Below the pieces are notes generated by a model. That model was not told the origin of the DNA and ran no database searches. It saw nothing but the letters and a program-made list of their open reading frames with translations. Of a stretch of 40,923 bases of DNA, positions 23,098-32,947 are shown in pieces (position 1 is the stretch's first letter; every line of letters begins with the position of its first letter). The DNA comes from Funneliformis mosseae. Its lineage: Eukaryota; Glomeromycota; Glomeromycetes; Glomerales; Glomeraceae. A program made the translations under genes and the position numbers. The stretch spans positions 1 to 40,923 of the forward strand of contig CAJVPP010000201.1 in the NCBI GenBank assembly GCA_910592005.1. The letters are read 5' to 3'.

Positions 23098-24455
23098 TTC
23101 ATATTCAGCAGTTGTTTCAATGAGTAGTCATACAACTGCATCAGAGAAGTTGTGAATTTAATTTTTCTTATTATGTTTGTAATAATTAATGGTTACTAAC
23201 AATAATAGAAAGGGATGTCATACACTTTGTCTGATCCATATTTACGCTTATCATATTTTTCTACTAATATGTGACCTATGCTTCCTTTCCTCTTTTCTAT
23301 CCTATATTTTCCTTCGAGTTTTTATTATTATTTATTTTTAAAATAGTCTTCTCTCATTATATCTTTTCTATATTTCTGATTTTCATGTATCTCAAATTTG
23401 TATTTCTCAGATTATTTAATAAAATTTTTACACATTGTTGCGTTTTGCTTTTTAAATTATCTAATATTATTTCAAGAGCTGCCAATCACATTGTTGACAC
23501 TTTCGTTTTCACTCTTATAATCCTTTTCTGAAGTTACATAATCATTATTAATTTAATAAAATTTTCTTTACATTCTCATTATAATTTGTTAAATGTCATC
23601 ATTTTACATAATTAAAAATTTTTTTTTTGAATAAATTTTCTAAAATCTAAAATTGTTGATAAATCTATAAAAATTATAATCTATATTTTTTTTTGGAATC
23701 TTTTGGTGGAATATCTTACCATCTAAAGTATTCTAATACTTTCACATTATTTACAGGTTATATGATAAACCTTTTTTTTTAATTCCTTAGCACAATGATT
23801 CTACTCTTCAGACTTTAAAACCTTAGGGAATATTTTCTCTTACCGATATCTGATATTTGCAATCATTTGCTATTCAAAACTTTTCTTTAATTTCTCTCAT
23901 TTTTCTATAGGATAAGTGAAAAACCCAAAGCTCTTACTTTTACTTAGGCTCAGTGAAAACCTTTTTCCAAAATTACTCAAAAACTAAACTAAAAATTTCG
24001 TCCATTAATTCATAAAAATCCAATAAAAATACTAAAAAATATAAAAATAAAATAAAATGATGTTTCTTCAATTATCTCATCATCCAGTAGTTCGATTTGA
24101 ATGAAACATATATTGTTGTGATCCTTGAAATTTGACAATTCTAATAGATTAAATTTCGTAAAATTTTGATCAGTCAACGTTGAGATAATGACGTCTGTAA
24201 CTCTTGTATTAAATTGCATTCATTATTTTTTTTATCCAATTAAAATTCAGCATATGATCAGGGGATTTTCAGTGAGTTTTGTGTGATCAGAATATTACAC
24301 AAGCTTTCATAAGGTCAGAAACGATAGGTACTATCTGTTAGGCTTTTGTGTAATCTTTGTGTAATTTCAAATTAACACTTCATCTTCTTTATCTCCTTTC
24401 TTAAATTTCTTTTACTTTTCTTAATAGTTTTATCTCCTGGCAGAAATTACCAAAT
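23098..24455. other. 3' interior of the LTR element, no gene
   Basis: AT-rich, with pyrimidine-rich tracts on the plus strand (about 23270-23580). A minus-strand frame of 69 codons at 24010-24219 and a plus frame at 23271-23531 are open but have no recognisable family or codon pattern. I regard both as unsupported. Confidence 0.4.
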
Positions 24456-25199
24456 TGTTATTAGGTTCATTTTTGTTTACCTTAACGTCTAAGTTGAATG
24501 ACTGCGATAGTTGATTCTACATGTTAGAGTTTCTGATCTTAGGATTTTCTCTAAGTTTTACAGGTATCCGTTATACTTGAATCAACTTAGCAATTTATTA
24601 CATTTTAGAATTTAAGATATTTAATTGAACTTATAATGATGAACTCAATAGCAAGTTAGTGTAAAGTATCATAACAATCCTAGATAAAGGATAACGTTAA
24701 AGGAAAAAGTAGCTTGTATAGATTTAAATTGATTCCTTTATTTATAATTTGAAATTCACAAAAGAGTTAATAAACCTGCAGAGAAGTTTATAAACTTACA
24801 ACTGAGTTAATTTACAACTTAAGCAAAAAGGTATTCTATTTATACAAAATGAATTTGCTACAGATAACTACTTGTTACACTATAAATTAATTAAATATAA
24901 ATATATATTTTAATAAAAATATACTTAAATATAATAAAATAATAAAAATAATATAAACTATAAAAATAATAAAAAGAAATAAAATAAGTTACAGATGTTA
25001 AAGAAATTACAGACAAAATAGAATAAACGGACTGTACAGAAAATACAAAAGAAACAGGTGAATCAGGTGAATTTTGTAAATCCTTCAAATTAAATGATTT
25101 TTCAATGCAATACGCCGATCAAGATTTTCCTTAATATGATCTACATAAAATTAAATCTAATGACTTATTTTCTAGGGCAAATTTTTAACGTTGATAACA
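24456..25199 (+). repeat. Right LTR
   Basis: Direct repeat of 20607-21360. It keeps the terminal TG and CA that the left copy has lost. The repeats carry AT-rich simple sequence of the type AATAATAAAAATAATATAAAC near 21080-21130 and 24930-24980. Confidence 0.85.
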
Positions 25200-25204
25200 T
25201 ATAT
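25200..25204. repeat. Right target-site duplication (TATAT)
   Basis: Five bases directly after the right LTR. They match CATAT at 20602-20606 with one transition. Confidence 0.6.
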
Positions 25205-25795
25205 TACTCAAAGCAACTTAATCAGCTTTCTCATTTCATCAAAATAGATATATGAAGACGTCTTACATTACAAAAACTTCTATTATCGCTAAAACAGGCA
25301 AGTAGTATCCATCTTGAAGTGGAAGATTTGTTAAATAAGATGGTTAAAAATTATATTAAACAAAAAGAACGTCAGAAGATAAAGCCTATTACTAGTAATT
25401 GTAAAACTTCATTAAGGCAAGAAAATGAGGAATTGTATATATCAAAGCAGGTATTGAAAAAAAAGATTGAAAAGCTTCTCGACTTGCAAGAGCAATATAA
25501 ATCTCGTGGGGTAGCTATGATCAAGTCTTTAAAGAAGAGTGGCAGGAAAGTCACCTAATTATCGGATTCAGTAGCTTTTTTCAAAAATATAATTTCTGAT
25601 ATGAAAAAAGCTATTGCATCTGCTGAAAAATTAATTGACATATTAGAGAATAAATGCCAGAATCTGAAAGATATTATTTTTGCTAAGAACAGAAAAATTA
25701 TCACTCTTATTGATCAGATCCTTTCTAAAATAAAACATAGTGATATAATTATAGAATCAAAAATATATTCTAGCACTTATAAAAGAAAATTATGA
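25205..25795 (+). pseudogene. Coiled-coil gene split by the LTR insertion
   Basis: Right of the LTR element a frame runs from TAC at 25205 through LTLQKLLLSLKQASSIHL and a long Lys/Glu-rich coiled coil (ENEELYISKQVLKKKIEKL, KKAIASAEKLIDILENK) to a stop at 25795. Internal stops occur at about 25250 (TGA) and 25556 (TAA). Deleting the LTR element and one copy of the 5-bp duplication continues this frame leftward into the sequence before 20602 for several codons. The element therefore appears to have landed in this gene. Function unknown. It is convergent with the ATPase relic. Confidence 0.5.
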
Positions 25796-25844
25796 GTGAA
25801 GAGGTGTAGTGAATCTGAACATGATCTAGAAATCAGGAAAAAAT

Positions 25845-26640
25845 ATACATTTTGTTCTTAGTATCTAAGAAATTCTACTCATTAGTGAAAGGTATATCTT
25901 AGCTAATGCGTATCCTGTATAGATGCTTGCGAGATACAGTTAGATCGAAAACAATGAATTTTTGCTCACATAAATGCTTGTCAATAATTTTAATCATACT
26001 ACACCAATCATTAGCATATTGATGTACAATTCTGACTAGCTCATCTTTAGTGTATAACCGTTAAATAAACAAATATGTATGAGATTTTTTCATATTATCT
26101 TTAGATAGTCAAAGTAACTTTGCGATATATATATCGAACTGATATTGTAGTGGCGTCTCTCAATAAAATAAGGGATGATCTTCTCCTGCACTTTTTTCAG
26201 ATTAGCGCATATATCTTTAAATATGGGTACTGTATCTCTATTTAGAGAAAACGAATCCACTTTAGGGATTTTATTAGGCTTCAAAGCTTAGAATATAATA
26301 TTTTTATAATAGGACTTTAGATTATTTGTAATTATTTGATACGCTGATTTGAGATACATATATTTTAGTTCTTTAAGATTGTTACTGATGAGTAGCAAAT
26401 CATTACACTTGATATAGCGTATCCCTTCTTTCTTCCTATTAAAAATTCGATAAAGCTTATTTTCAAGCATGAAATTGAGAACCTTATTGGTTTTTTCTGA
26501 ATTAGTATGGTCACAGATTAGTAAAGTGAAAGGCTATTAGGAAAAACACTCAAATGTTTATTATATTTTTTGGCATCTTTAATCTCATTAATATGATATA
26601 CAAGCCTATCAACTGGTTCAAGTTTTTTTATTTTCATATT
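25845..26640 (-). pseudogene. Polinton/A32-type genome-packaging ATPase (decayed)
   Basis: Minus-strand remnant of an FtsK/HerA-superfamily packaging ATPase, the enzyme that pumps DNA into capsids in poxviruses, adenovirus-like elements and Polintons. An ATG at 26637 starts MKIKKLEPVDRLVYH. After one frameshift comes a Walker A relic reading DHTNSEKT, where GHTNSGKT is expected (both Gly codons changed by G-to-A). Then follows [13 protein letters not shown]. The Walker B region reads PIFKDICAN, followed by the diagnostic [20 protein letters not shown]. The C-terminus carries KDELVRIVHQYAND and FIVFDLT. Internal stops occur near 26285 and in the tail. It lies last in a minus-strand order integrase, nuclease, ATPase. 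Confidence 0.72.
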
Positions 26641-26724
26641 AAACTATTACTAATGATATTCTAAAATAATCTTGCAAATTTATTAGACCGCGTGATCTCA
26701 GAAAAATGCCAAGAAGATAATTTT

Positions 26725-27280
26725 TTTCAACTTAACTTGAAGAATTACTTAAGAATCCTTTCTCAATTAGAGTATGTCTGATAAAGGATATAAGATCAGC
26801 TGTATAGGGAACTTCAATGAGGCATATTCCTTGATTCTTGCAAGTATCCTATTTCTTCTGATTATACTATCTTTGTATTTCTAAAGTTTCATTTTCCCGA
26901 TGGTATAGACTATTGTGATAATAGTATTAGGATCCTTGATATTCAAATGTAAGACACAATTTCTTATTATACCCATCGAGATGCATCTCATCCAAAAAAT
27001 TAGGCTTACATGATGGGAATTTCTTATCTAGAAGATCCTCAAAAATATATCGGCAATTTTTTTCTCTAGTGTGGTGATATAACAAATACTATTCGAATTT
27101 TTTTATGATATATTTTAACAGATACTCCTATTGATATACATTATTCTCACAAGACCAAAGATATATATTATGACCATTTATTCGTCTAGTCCTTCCTAAA
27201 CATTGTCTACCATGTCTTCTGACATAATCAATAGCTTGATCTAGTTTCCTTTGGAAACCATAAGTAATATACACATATAA
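26725..27280 (-). pseudogene. PD-(D/E)XK-like nuclease with a damaged zinc ribbon
   Basis: Minus-strand frame of about 185 codons with five or so in-frame stops. The N-terminal part has LWSCENN followed about 25 residues later by a site reading stop-YLLY, where a Trp-Cys-Pro-Leu-Cys zinc half would fit after undoing G-to-A and C-to-T changes. The C-terminal part reads [28 protein letters not shown], then LTFEYQG, NSLYHREN and [17 protein letters not shown]. Asp in LDGYN and Glu-x-Gln in FEYQG suit a PD-(D/E)XK fold like Vsr-type or giant-virus nucleases. Activity is inferred only from motif spacing. It sits between integrase and ATPase on the same strand. Confidence 0.6.
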
Positions 27281-27289
27281 TATGCTTTA

Positions 27290-28385
27290 GGAAGGATACC
27301 CAACTTTTTTTAGATCAGCTATTAACATGGGTTCTTCTTACATAAACTCCTGCTTTGATGTATATTCATCACCTTCGAAATAATACATTCTTTATGACAA
27401 CTACTTTTCAGATTTTATAAAGACTTAGACTAAAAGTGAGATCAGTTGTTTGCCTTTGATTTTTCATACCTCCTTCCTATTCTGCATTAGCAAATAAGTA
27501 GCAGATAGTATTACCTTTTTTTAATGTTATTTTATCCTTTCTAACTGAACGCTTATATTTTATAAATGATCTAGATTTAACTCATTCTAAAGCAATTACT
27601 TTTACAAGTTTAAGTTCCCATTTTTCTGATTCTGATTCTTGAATAAGATGCGTAGGATAGTTATTTAAATAATTAATAACTACTGATAGAAATCTAACTT
27701 ATGCTTTTATTAGTTTAGAATTAGAAGATATTAATTTAATAGCATATTGGATCTTGTATAGAATCTTTGAAAGTGTCTGATTGAAATGTTCTATAAATGC
27801 AAGATCTCAATAGGAATATGAACTAACTACTCAAATTATGATATTATACTCTTGCAATAGTTGGGAAGTTTTGCCTATAAATTCACGTCTCCCATCACAT
27901 TGTAAAAGCTTTGGCCATGATAATAGATTATTTCAATCATTATATATTTTCCTAAATACTTTAGCAACTTCTGAACTATTCTTAGATGTGAGTAGAACTG
28001 AAGTCTTATATTTAAAAGCGCAGTTTATAATATTGAGTACTGCTTTATATTTTTACCTTTATAGTAATCATGAATGAGAAAAAGTATATTGCACTAGTGT
28101 ACACAGTTAGGACATATTATTCATTCATAACTGAATCTAGAGATATATTTTGGAGAGGTTTTATTAGTTTAGTATGACTCTTGATTCTCTAAAAAATCTT
28201 TGTATTCACTTAGACGAAATTGATGTCCTTCTTTTTTACATACATTTCTTAAAGATTTAAGATTGAAATGATAGCTAGTCAGATGATAATATATTTTACG
28301 CAATATGATATTTTTTTCAATTCTCTAAGCCTCATTTAAATCTATTACAATTTGCGGTTGGCTTATTCCATTTCTCTTTTTATAG
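27290..28385 (-). pseudogene. Polinton-type retroviral-like integrase (decayed)
   Basis: DDE integrase relic of the rve family. Parts in order along the minus strand: an N-terminal LRKIYYH...CKKEGHQFRLSEYKDFLENQ segment as in Polinton integrases, then the core. The first catalytic Asp reads Asn (LNIINCAFKYK, codon at 28023-28025, GAC to AAC). The second Asp is intact in LLQCDGRREF (27894-27896). The Glu is intact in LAFIEHFNQTL (27789-27791), giving D-x34-E. A long tail follows (VVINYLNNYPT, EGGMKNQR) and a chromodomain-like end, YFEGDEYTSK. At least eight in-frame stops and two frameshifts destroy it. Gene order and the C-terminal block favour Polinton over Ty3 type. Confidence 0.78.
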
Positions 28386-29160
28386 TATCGAAAAAGAATA
28401 GCATTCTGCAAACCTTACCTAAGGCAGAGAAGAATATGTGAAGAACATAAAGCTGAGCTGAAAGAGGAAAACTTCTATCTTCATAGTGAATTGCAGACAG
28501 AAGTTGATAGTAATCACCAGAATGAAAAGTGGATCAGAGAGCTGAAACGCAAATATACCTGTTATGAGTAATTCAGAATTTCAATAAGAAAATAGAGTGT
28601 CTTAAGAATACTTCAGAAGAGAAATATCAGAACTGAAATCTGAAATCTCCACTCTAAAATCTCAGCTATATCAAGCCAAGAAGAATGTGAGAGATAGGGA
28701 AAAGTATATTTCTACTTTAGAAAAGCGCTTGGAAGAATCTGAAAAGCAGGTGGAAAAATTGCAATGCCAGATTAAGACTATCTCATTATGGAAAAATTCT
28801 CCAGAATGAGAAAATTCTTCAAACTTGTATAATCTTAATATTAACTTAGAAATGGTTACCATCATAGTGCTAGCAAATGCTATAGATAACTATGTGGATA
28901 ATAGAATGACAGCTTGAGATATTTAGATAAATCAAATAAAAAGACAACAAGACAAATTCGTTAAAAAGAAAATAATTTATATCAGAATTTAGCTTGTAAG
29001 TAAAGAAGAAGTTATGATGCAAAGGCAAAGCATGACAATAAAATTATCTGAAGGTAACTTGCTAAAGGAGCAATAGATAGAATTGTTGGTAATCTTTATC
29101 AATATCAAACTAATGCTCAAAACTAGGTAAATGGAATGATAGGTAATATAGCAAAGTTTT
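28386..29160 (+). pseudogene. N-terminal coiled-coil part of a Gag-like gene
   Basis: Plus-strand coding-like DNA running away from the integrase relic. Two overlapping frames give long helices: ICEEHKAELKEENFYLHSELQ and, after a frameshift, SEISTLKSQLYQAKKNVRDRE then YISTLEKRLEESEKQVEKLQ. Stops are frequent after 28805. The text ends at VNGMIGNIAKF, exactly where the foldback element begins. Coiled coils of this kind precede Gag cores in glomeromycete retroelements, and the Gag core resumes after 30356, so I take this as the upstream half of one interrupted gene. Confidence 0.5.
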
Positions 29161-30355
29161 GAACAGTTCAGATTAATCTGAAAATTTTTAGTTTAGATCA
29201 ACTTCGGTTTGGTTTCAGATTGCAAAAAATTCAATTCGAAAATTTTCAGTTCAATTCAGATTTTTTTCAGATTATAAATCTAATCTGAACTGAAAAAAAT
29301 CTGAACTGAACTGAAAATTTCAGATTAATCCAAAATTTTGGATCATTTAAAATGATTAAATTTATTGTTTATTTGAAATGATTGAAATTATCATTCTAAA
29401 TGAATGATAAGAAAATTGTTCAATTGGAATGATTAAATTATTATTCTAAAGAACAATAAAAGAATCGTTCATTTGGAATAATTGAAGTTATCATTCCAAA
29501 CGAACGATAAGAAAATTGTCTGATTGAAACAATTAAATTATTATTCTAAAAGAATGATAAAAGAATCATTCAATTAGAATGATAAAATTATTATTTCAAA
29601 CAAATGATAAGAAAATCATTCAATTGGAATGATTAAATTATCATTCTAAAAGAACAATAAAAGAATCATTCATATAGAACAATTGAAGTTATTATTTCAA
29701 ATGAACAATAAGAAAATTGTTTGATTGAAATGATTAAATTATCATTCCAAAAGAATAATAAAAGGATCGTTCAATTGGAATGATAAAATTATCATTTTAA
29801 ACGAACGATAAAAGAATTGTTCATTTAAAATGATTGAAGTTATCATTCTAAATGAATGATAAAAAAATTATTTGATTGAAATGATTAAATTATCGTTCTA
29901 AAAGAATGATAAAAGGATCGTTCATTTAGAACGATTGAAGTTATCATTCTAAATAAACAATAAGAAAATCATTCAATTGGAATAATTCCAAAAGAATAAT
30001 AAAAGAATTGTTCATTTGAAACAATTGAAGTTATCATTTTAAACAAATAATAAGAAAATCATTTGATTGGAATGATAAAAGAATCATTTATTTAGAACGA
30101 TTATGAATGATAAAAATTATTCAATTGAAATGATTAAATTATTATTCTAAAAGAACGATAAAAGGATCATTCAATTAAAATGATGAAATTATTGTTCCAA
30201 ATAAACAATAAAAGAATCATTTCAAACAATCTTAAATTTTAGATTAATCTGAAATTTTCGGTTCAGTTCAGATTTTTACTGGTTTACAGTTCAGTTTAGT
30301 TTCAGATTAGCATTTTTAAGATTTATAATTTGAACTGAACTGAACTGAACTGTTC
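29161..30355. mobile_element. 1.2-kb foldback/MITE-like element made of hairpin repeats
   Basis: The element begins GAACAGTTCAG and ends CTGAACTGTTC, an 11-bp perfect inverted repeat. The similarity extends inward through several TTCAGATT / AATCTGAA motifs. Between these ends lies a tandem array (29340-30215) of about 50-bp units. It interrupts the Gag-like gene. It has no coding capacity. The flanks read AAAGTTTT on the left and AGAAAACT on the right, which extends the inverted repeat rather than showing a clear target duplication. Confidence 0.72.
29340..30215. repeat. Tandem array of ~50-bp hairpin units
   Basis: Roughly 17 units. The landmark GATAAGAAAA recurs at 29406, 29506, 29606 and 29707, that is about every 100 bases, with a variant unit midway, so the array is a ~100-bp dimer of ~50-bp units. 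Each unit is itself an inverted repeat. For example CGTTCATTTGGAAT (29466-29479) pairs with ATTCCAAACGAACG (29493-29506) with one mismatch across a 13-base loop. Units differ mainly by transitions. Confidence 0.8.
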
Positions 30356-32937
30356 AGAAAACTACTTATAACATTGTAGAGGAGATATAGGTCTGTTAGA
30401 ATATAATCAAGACAGGCTTTATGAGCGATATAAAAAATGAAAAAATAAGACTCAAGCAGAATGTCAGAATATTTTAAATTTGCAGGCACAAATATTTGCA
30501 TTATAAAACAATTTTCTATATATAAGAATGGCAGAGTATGCACTCAAATGATTTTCAGGTAAAGCAGATGAAGATATAGATGAATTTATAAAAGATTACA
30601 AACTTTATCTTATAGTGACCAATATTACTACTGCTAATGCAGGTGGCAAATAAAAAGCTTTAGAACTATTTTGGTTATACTTGACAGATGAGACTTCATG
30701 TTAGGTTGAAGATAAACTTATAGGTAAAAAATAGCGATTGAATCATGTAAGATGTGAGAATGGTTTAGCAAATATAATTGCTATACTAGCCTTAAATAAT
30801 ACTAATATAACAGCTGTCATGATTAATGCATCAGATGATACTTTATTATTAGCATTACCAGCTGGAGCTACTAGCGCTGATGTTATTCCAGCACATAATG
30901 TTCATATAGATGAAGATTGGTCTCTTACTGGAGGGTATCCTGTAAATGCTGGTATAGCAACTAATGTACTGAATAGAATTTTAAATAATAATAACCATAT
31001 AGTTCTTCCTGATATCAATATTAATCAGATTATCTATTGTTTTAAAAGGAATTATCTTACAGTTGTTTGAGAGCAACAGGAATTAATCTTTGATACTTTG
31101 ACTCAAGGATCTGATTCAGTTAGAAATTACTATAAAAAGATAAATAAATATGTTAGCTAAGCGAGAATATCTGATTGTGAAAAAAGAATACAATTTATAT
31201 GTAGTTTGTTTCCTGAAAACAAGTTGGAAATGAAGTGACTGAGTTTAAACAAACCTTTAAATGATGAATTGATTGAAACATTGAAAGAGATTGAAATAAA
31301 AAGGAATAATTTGCTTTTGGATAAGGATATTTATAACCAGCCAGTTACTAAAACAAAACCAAAAATACCTTATCATTAAAATATTACTACAGAAGATGTT
31401 GATAGGATTTTAAATAGTACAATCCAGGCGTTACAACAATTAGCGTTAAATCTATTACTGGTATCTTCTTCTGGCCAGAAAAATATCACTTAAGTTGATT
31501 TACAAGAATTCATAGCTAAATTCTTTCAAGAAACTATGCCTGAGTAACTAAGACTCTAGGTAATAGTAAAAAATCAGCTAATAAGAAGCAAAAGACTTTA
31601 TTATTAGATGTTTTTTAGATGATATACTAAGAGAGAAAGGTAATGTAATCCTGGTAATGATTATAATTATGATCCTTTTAATAATATTATTGACAGTATA
31701 GCTGGCATGATACTAAATAGGATTATAATAAGTGCTATCAAATCTGTTGTTAAAAGTACTATTAAGAAATGTATCAAATGTAATAGATTTGAACACATTT
31801 CTCATAAGTGCTTTGTAAAGAAAAAAAGAAAAGCAAAAAGTCAAAGAAAGGTAAGATCAATATCGCTATAAAATTAGATACAAATTCAGATCCTTCTTTA
31901 GACAATACTTCATCTAGCGATAGTTCTGATTCTGATACAAGTTCTTCTGATTTTTTTGATTTTGATAACGTTCTTGATATTCATATGGCCAAGTTAAAAA
32001 AAGTGAAGAAAAAGTAAATCTAAGAAATTGTCCTCTAAAGAGGTGTCTAAAATACTACTAGAGGAAACTATTCGTAAAGTCTTTCATAGTGAGCTTAAAT
32101 TAATTTTCCTCCTATATATTTTTTAAGATTCTATCGAAGGCACTTCCAGTAGTCTTATTATGTCTAAACTGATAGTAGCTTTTATAGAACATGTCTCTGG
32201 CAAAAATGATACATTAACATCTTCTAACAATTTATTTTCAGATGAGTTTAGTTAAGAAGAGAAGTCTTTAAATAGTCCTATGGAGATTAATTTCATTCAG
32301 AAGAAGCTGAAAATGAGTGTTATCACTGTAAAGTGCAAAATCTAGCATTTAAGAATTCTAGCTATGACTCTTGATTCTGGAGCCAAACCTCCAATTATAA
32401 TGAAATATATTGTTGATCATATTAAGGTTAAAATAGATAAATCTGAAAAACATAACTTTAGCAGTGTAACTACTGTTCTGATGTATCTATTAGTGTTATT
32501 CGCAATCTGCCTATTACTTTAGCTCCTAAGTGTACTATCTATAAAGATTTTGTGGTTATAGATTATTACAAGCTAATGCTAATATTTTTTAACCAACTCT
32601 TAAAGAAATATAAATATGCAGTGGATTGGAATATAAATGAGCTAAAAATTCCTTTTAATAGAAAGGACTATATTATTCCAGTCATTATATATAAGGTCAA
32701 GAACAAGTTTGAGATGAATTGTACGACTACTTCTCCTGAATGTGACAAATTCTCAACTTTAAACTGTATTTTGCAGGATTTAAGTGGGAATGATAATGTA
32801 TTAAAAAAAAGTGAGTTATAAGAAACTTAAAAAAATGCTATATAGTACTCTTAAGTATAATACAAAAATCAATAAGTATTGTGAAAGATTACAGATACAA
32901 TATGATGAACTTCTTGCTGAAAATGCTTAAGGCAGAA
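30356..32937 (+). pseudogene. Gag core, CCHC zinc knuckle and retropepsin of a retroelement
   Basis: Decayed retroelement structural gene. In order: YNQDRLYERYK, then ATG at 30528 (MAEYALK, stop, FSGKADEDIDEFIKDY), a typical Gag capsid opening where the stop TGA stands for Trp. Next come LFWLYLTDETSC and a helical capsid region (ATNVLNRILNNNNHI, FDTLTQGSDSVRNYYKKINKY). A CCHC knuckle, CIKCNRFEHISHKC, lies at 31770-31811 with exact C-x2-C-x4-H-x4-C spacing. Lys-rich and Ser/Asp-rich linkers follow, then an aspartic protease core, AMTLDSGAKPP (DSG at 32373-32381), with a downstream RNLPITLAP block. No reverse transcriptase follows. Many TAG/TGA/TAA stops and a few frameshifts break it. Confidence 0.75.
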
Positions 32938-32947
32938 AATAAATAAG

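Larger units (their letters stand above)
20607..25199 (+). mobile_element. Non-autonomous LTR element
   Basis: Two direct repeats of 754 and 744 bases lie 3.1 kb apart and are flanked by a 5-bp duplication (CATAT/TATAT). The right LTR begins TGTTATTAGG and ends GATAACA, so it has the expected TG...CA ends and a TGTTAT/ATAACA inverted terminus. The interior holds no reverse transcriptase, RNase H or integrase that I can find, only a coiled-coil fragment at 22840-23097. It is therefore a truncated or non-autonomous element. Orientation is taken from the coiled-coil frame and is not certain. No clear primer-binding site or polypurine tract was found. Confidence 0.8.

Noticed and set aside
23271..23531. 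86-codon hydrophobic plus frame inside the LTR element
   Set aside because: Arises from a pyrimidine-rich tract. Phe/Leu/Ile content follows base composition rather than a defined membrane protein.
20607..25199. Autonomous LTR retrotransposon with Pol
   Set aside because: No reverse transcriptase, RNase H or integrase motifs were found in any frame of the 3.1-kb interior.
27838..28077. Plus-strand open frame of 79 codons
   Set aside because: It is antisense to the integrase core, which carries the catalytic motifs on the minus strand.
29340..30215. CRISPR-like array (regular 50-bp spacing)
   Set aside because: There are no unique spacers. Units are adjacent, self-complementary and diverged, and the host is a fungus.
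29153..30363. Target-site duplication for the foldback element
   Set aside because: The flanking bases extend the inverted repeat (GTTTT/AAAAC) instead of forming a direct repeat.
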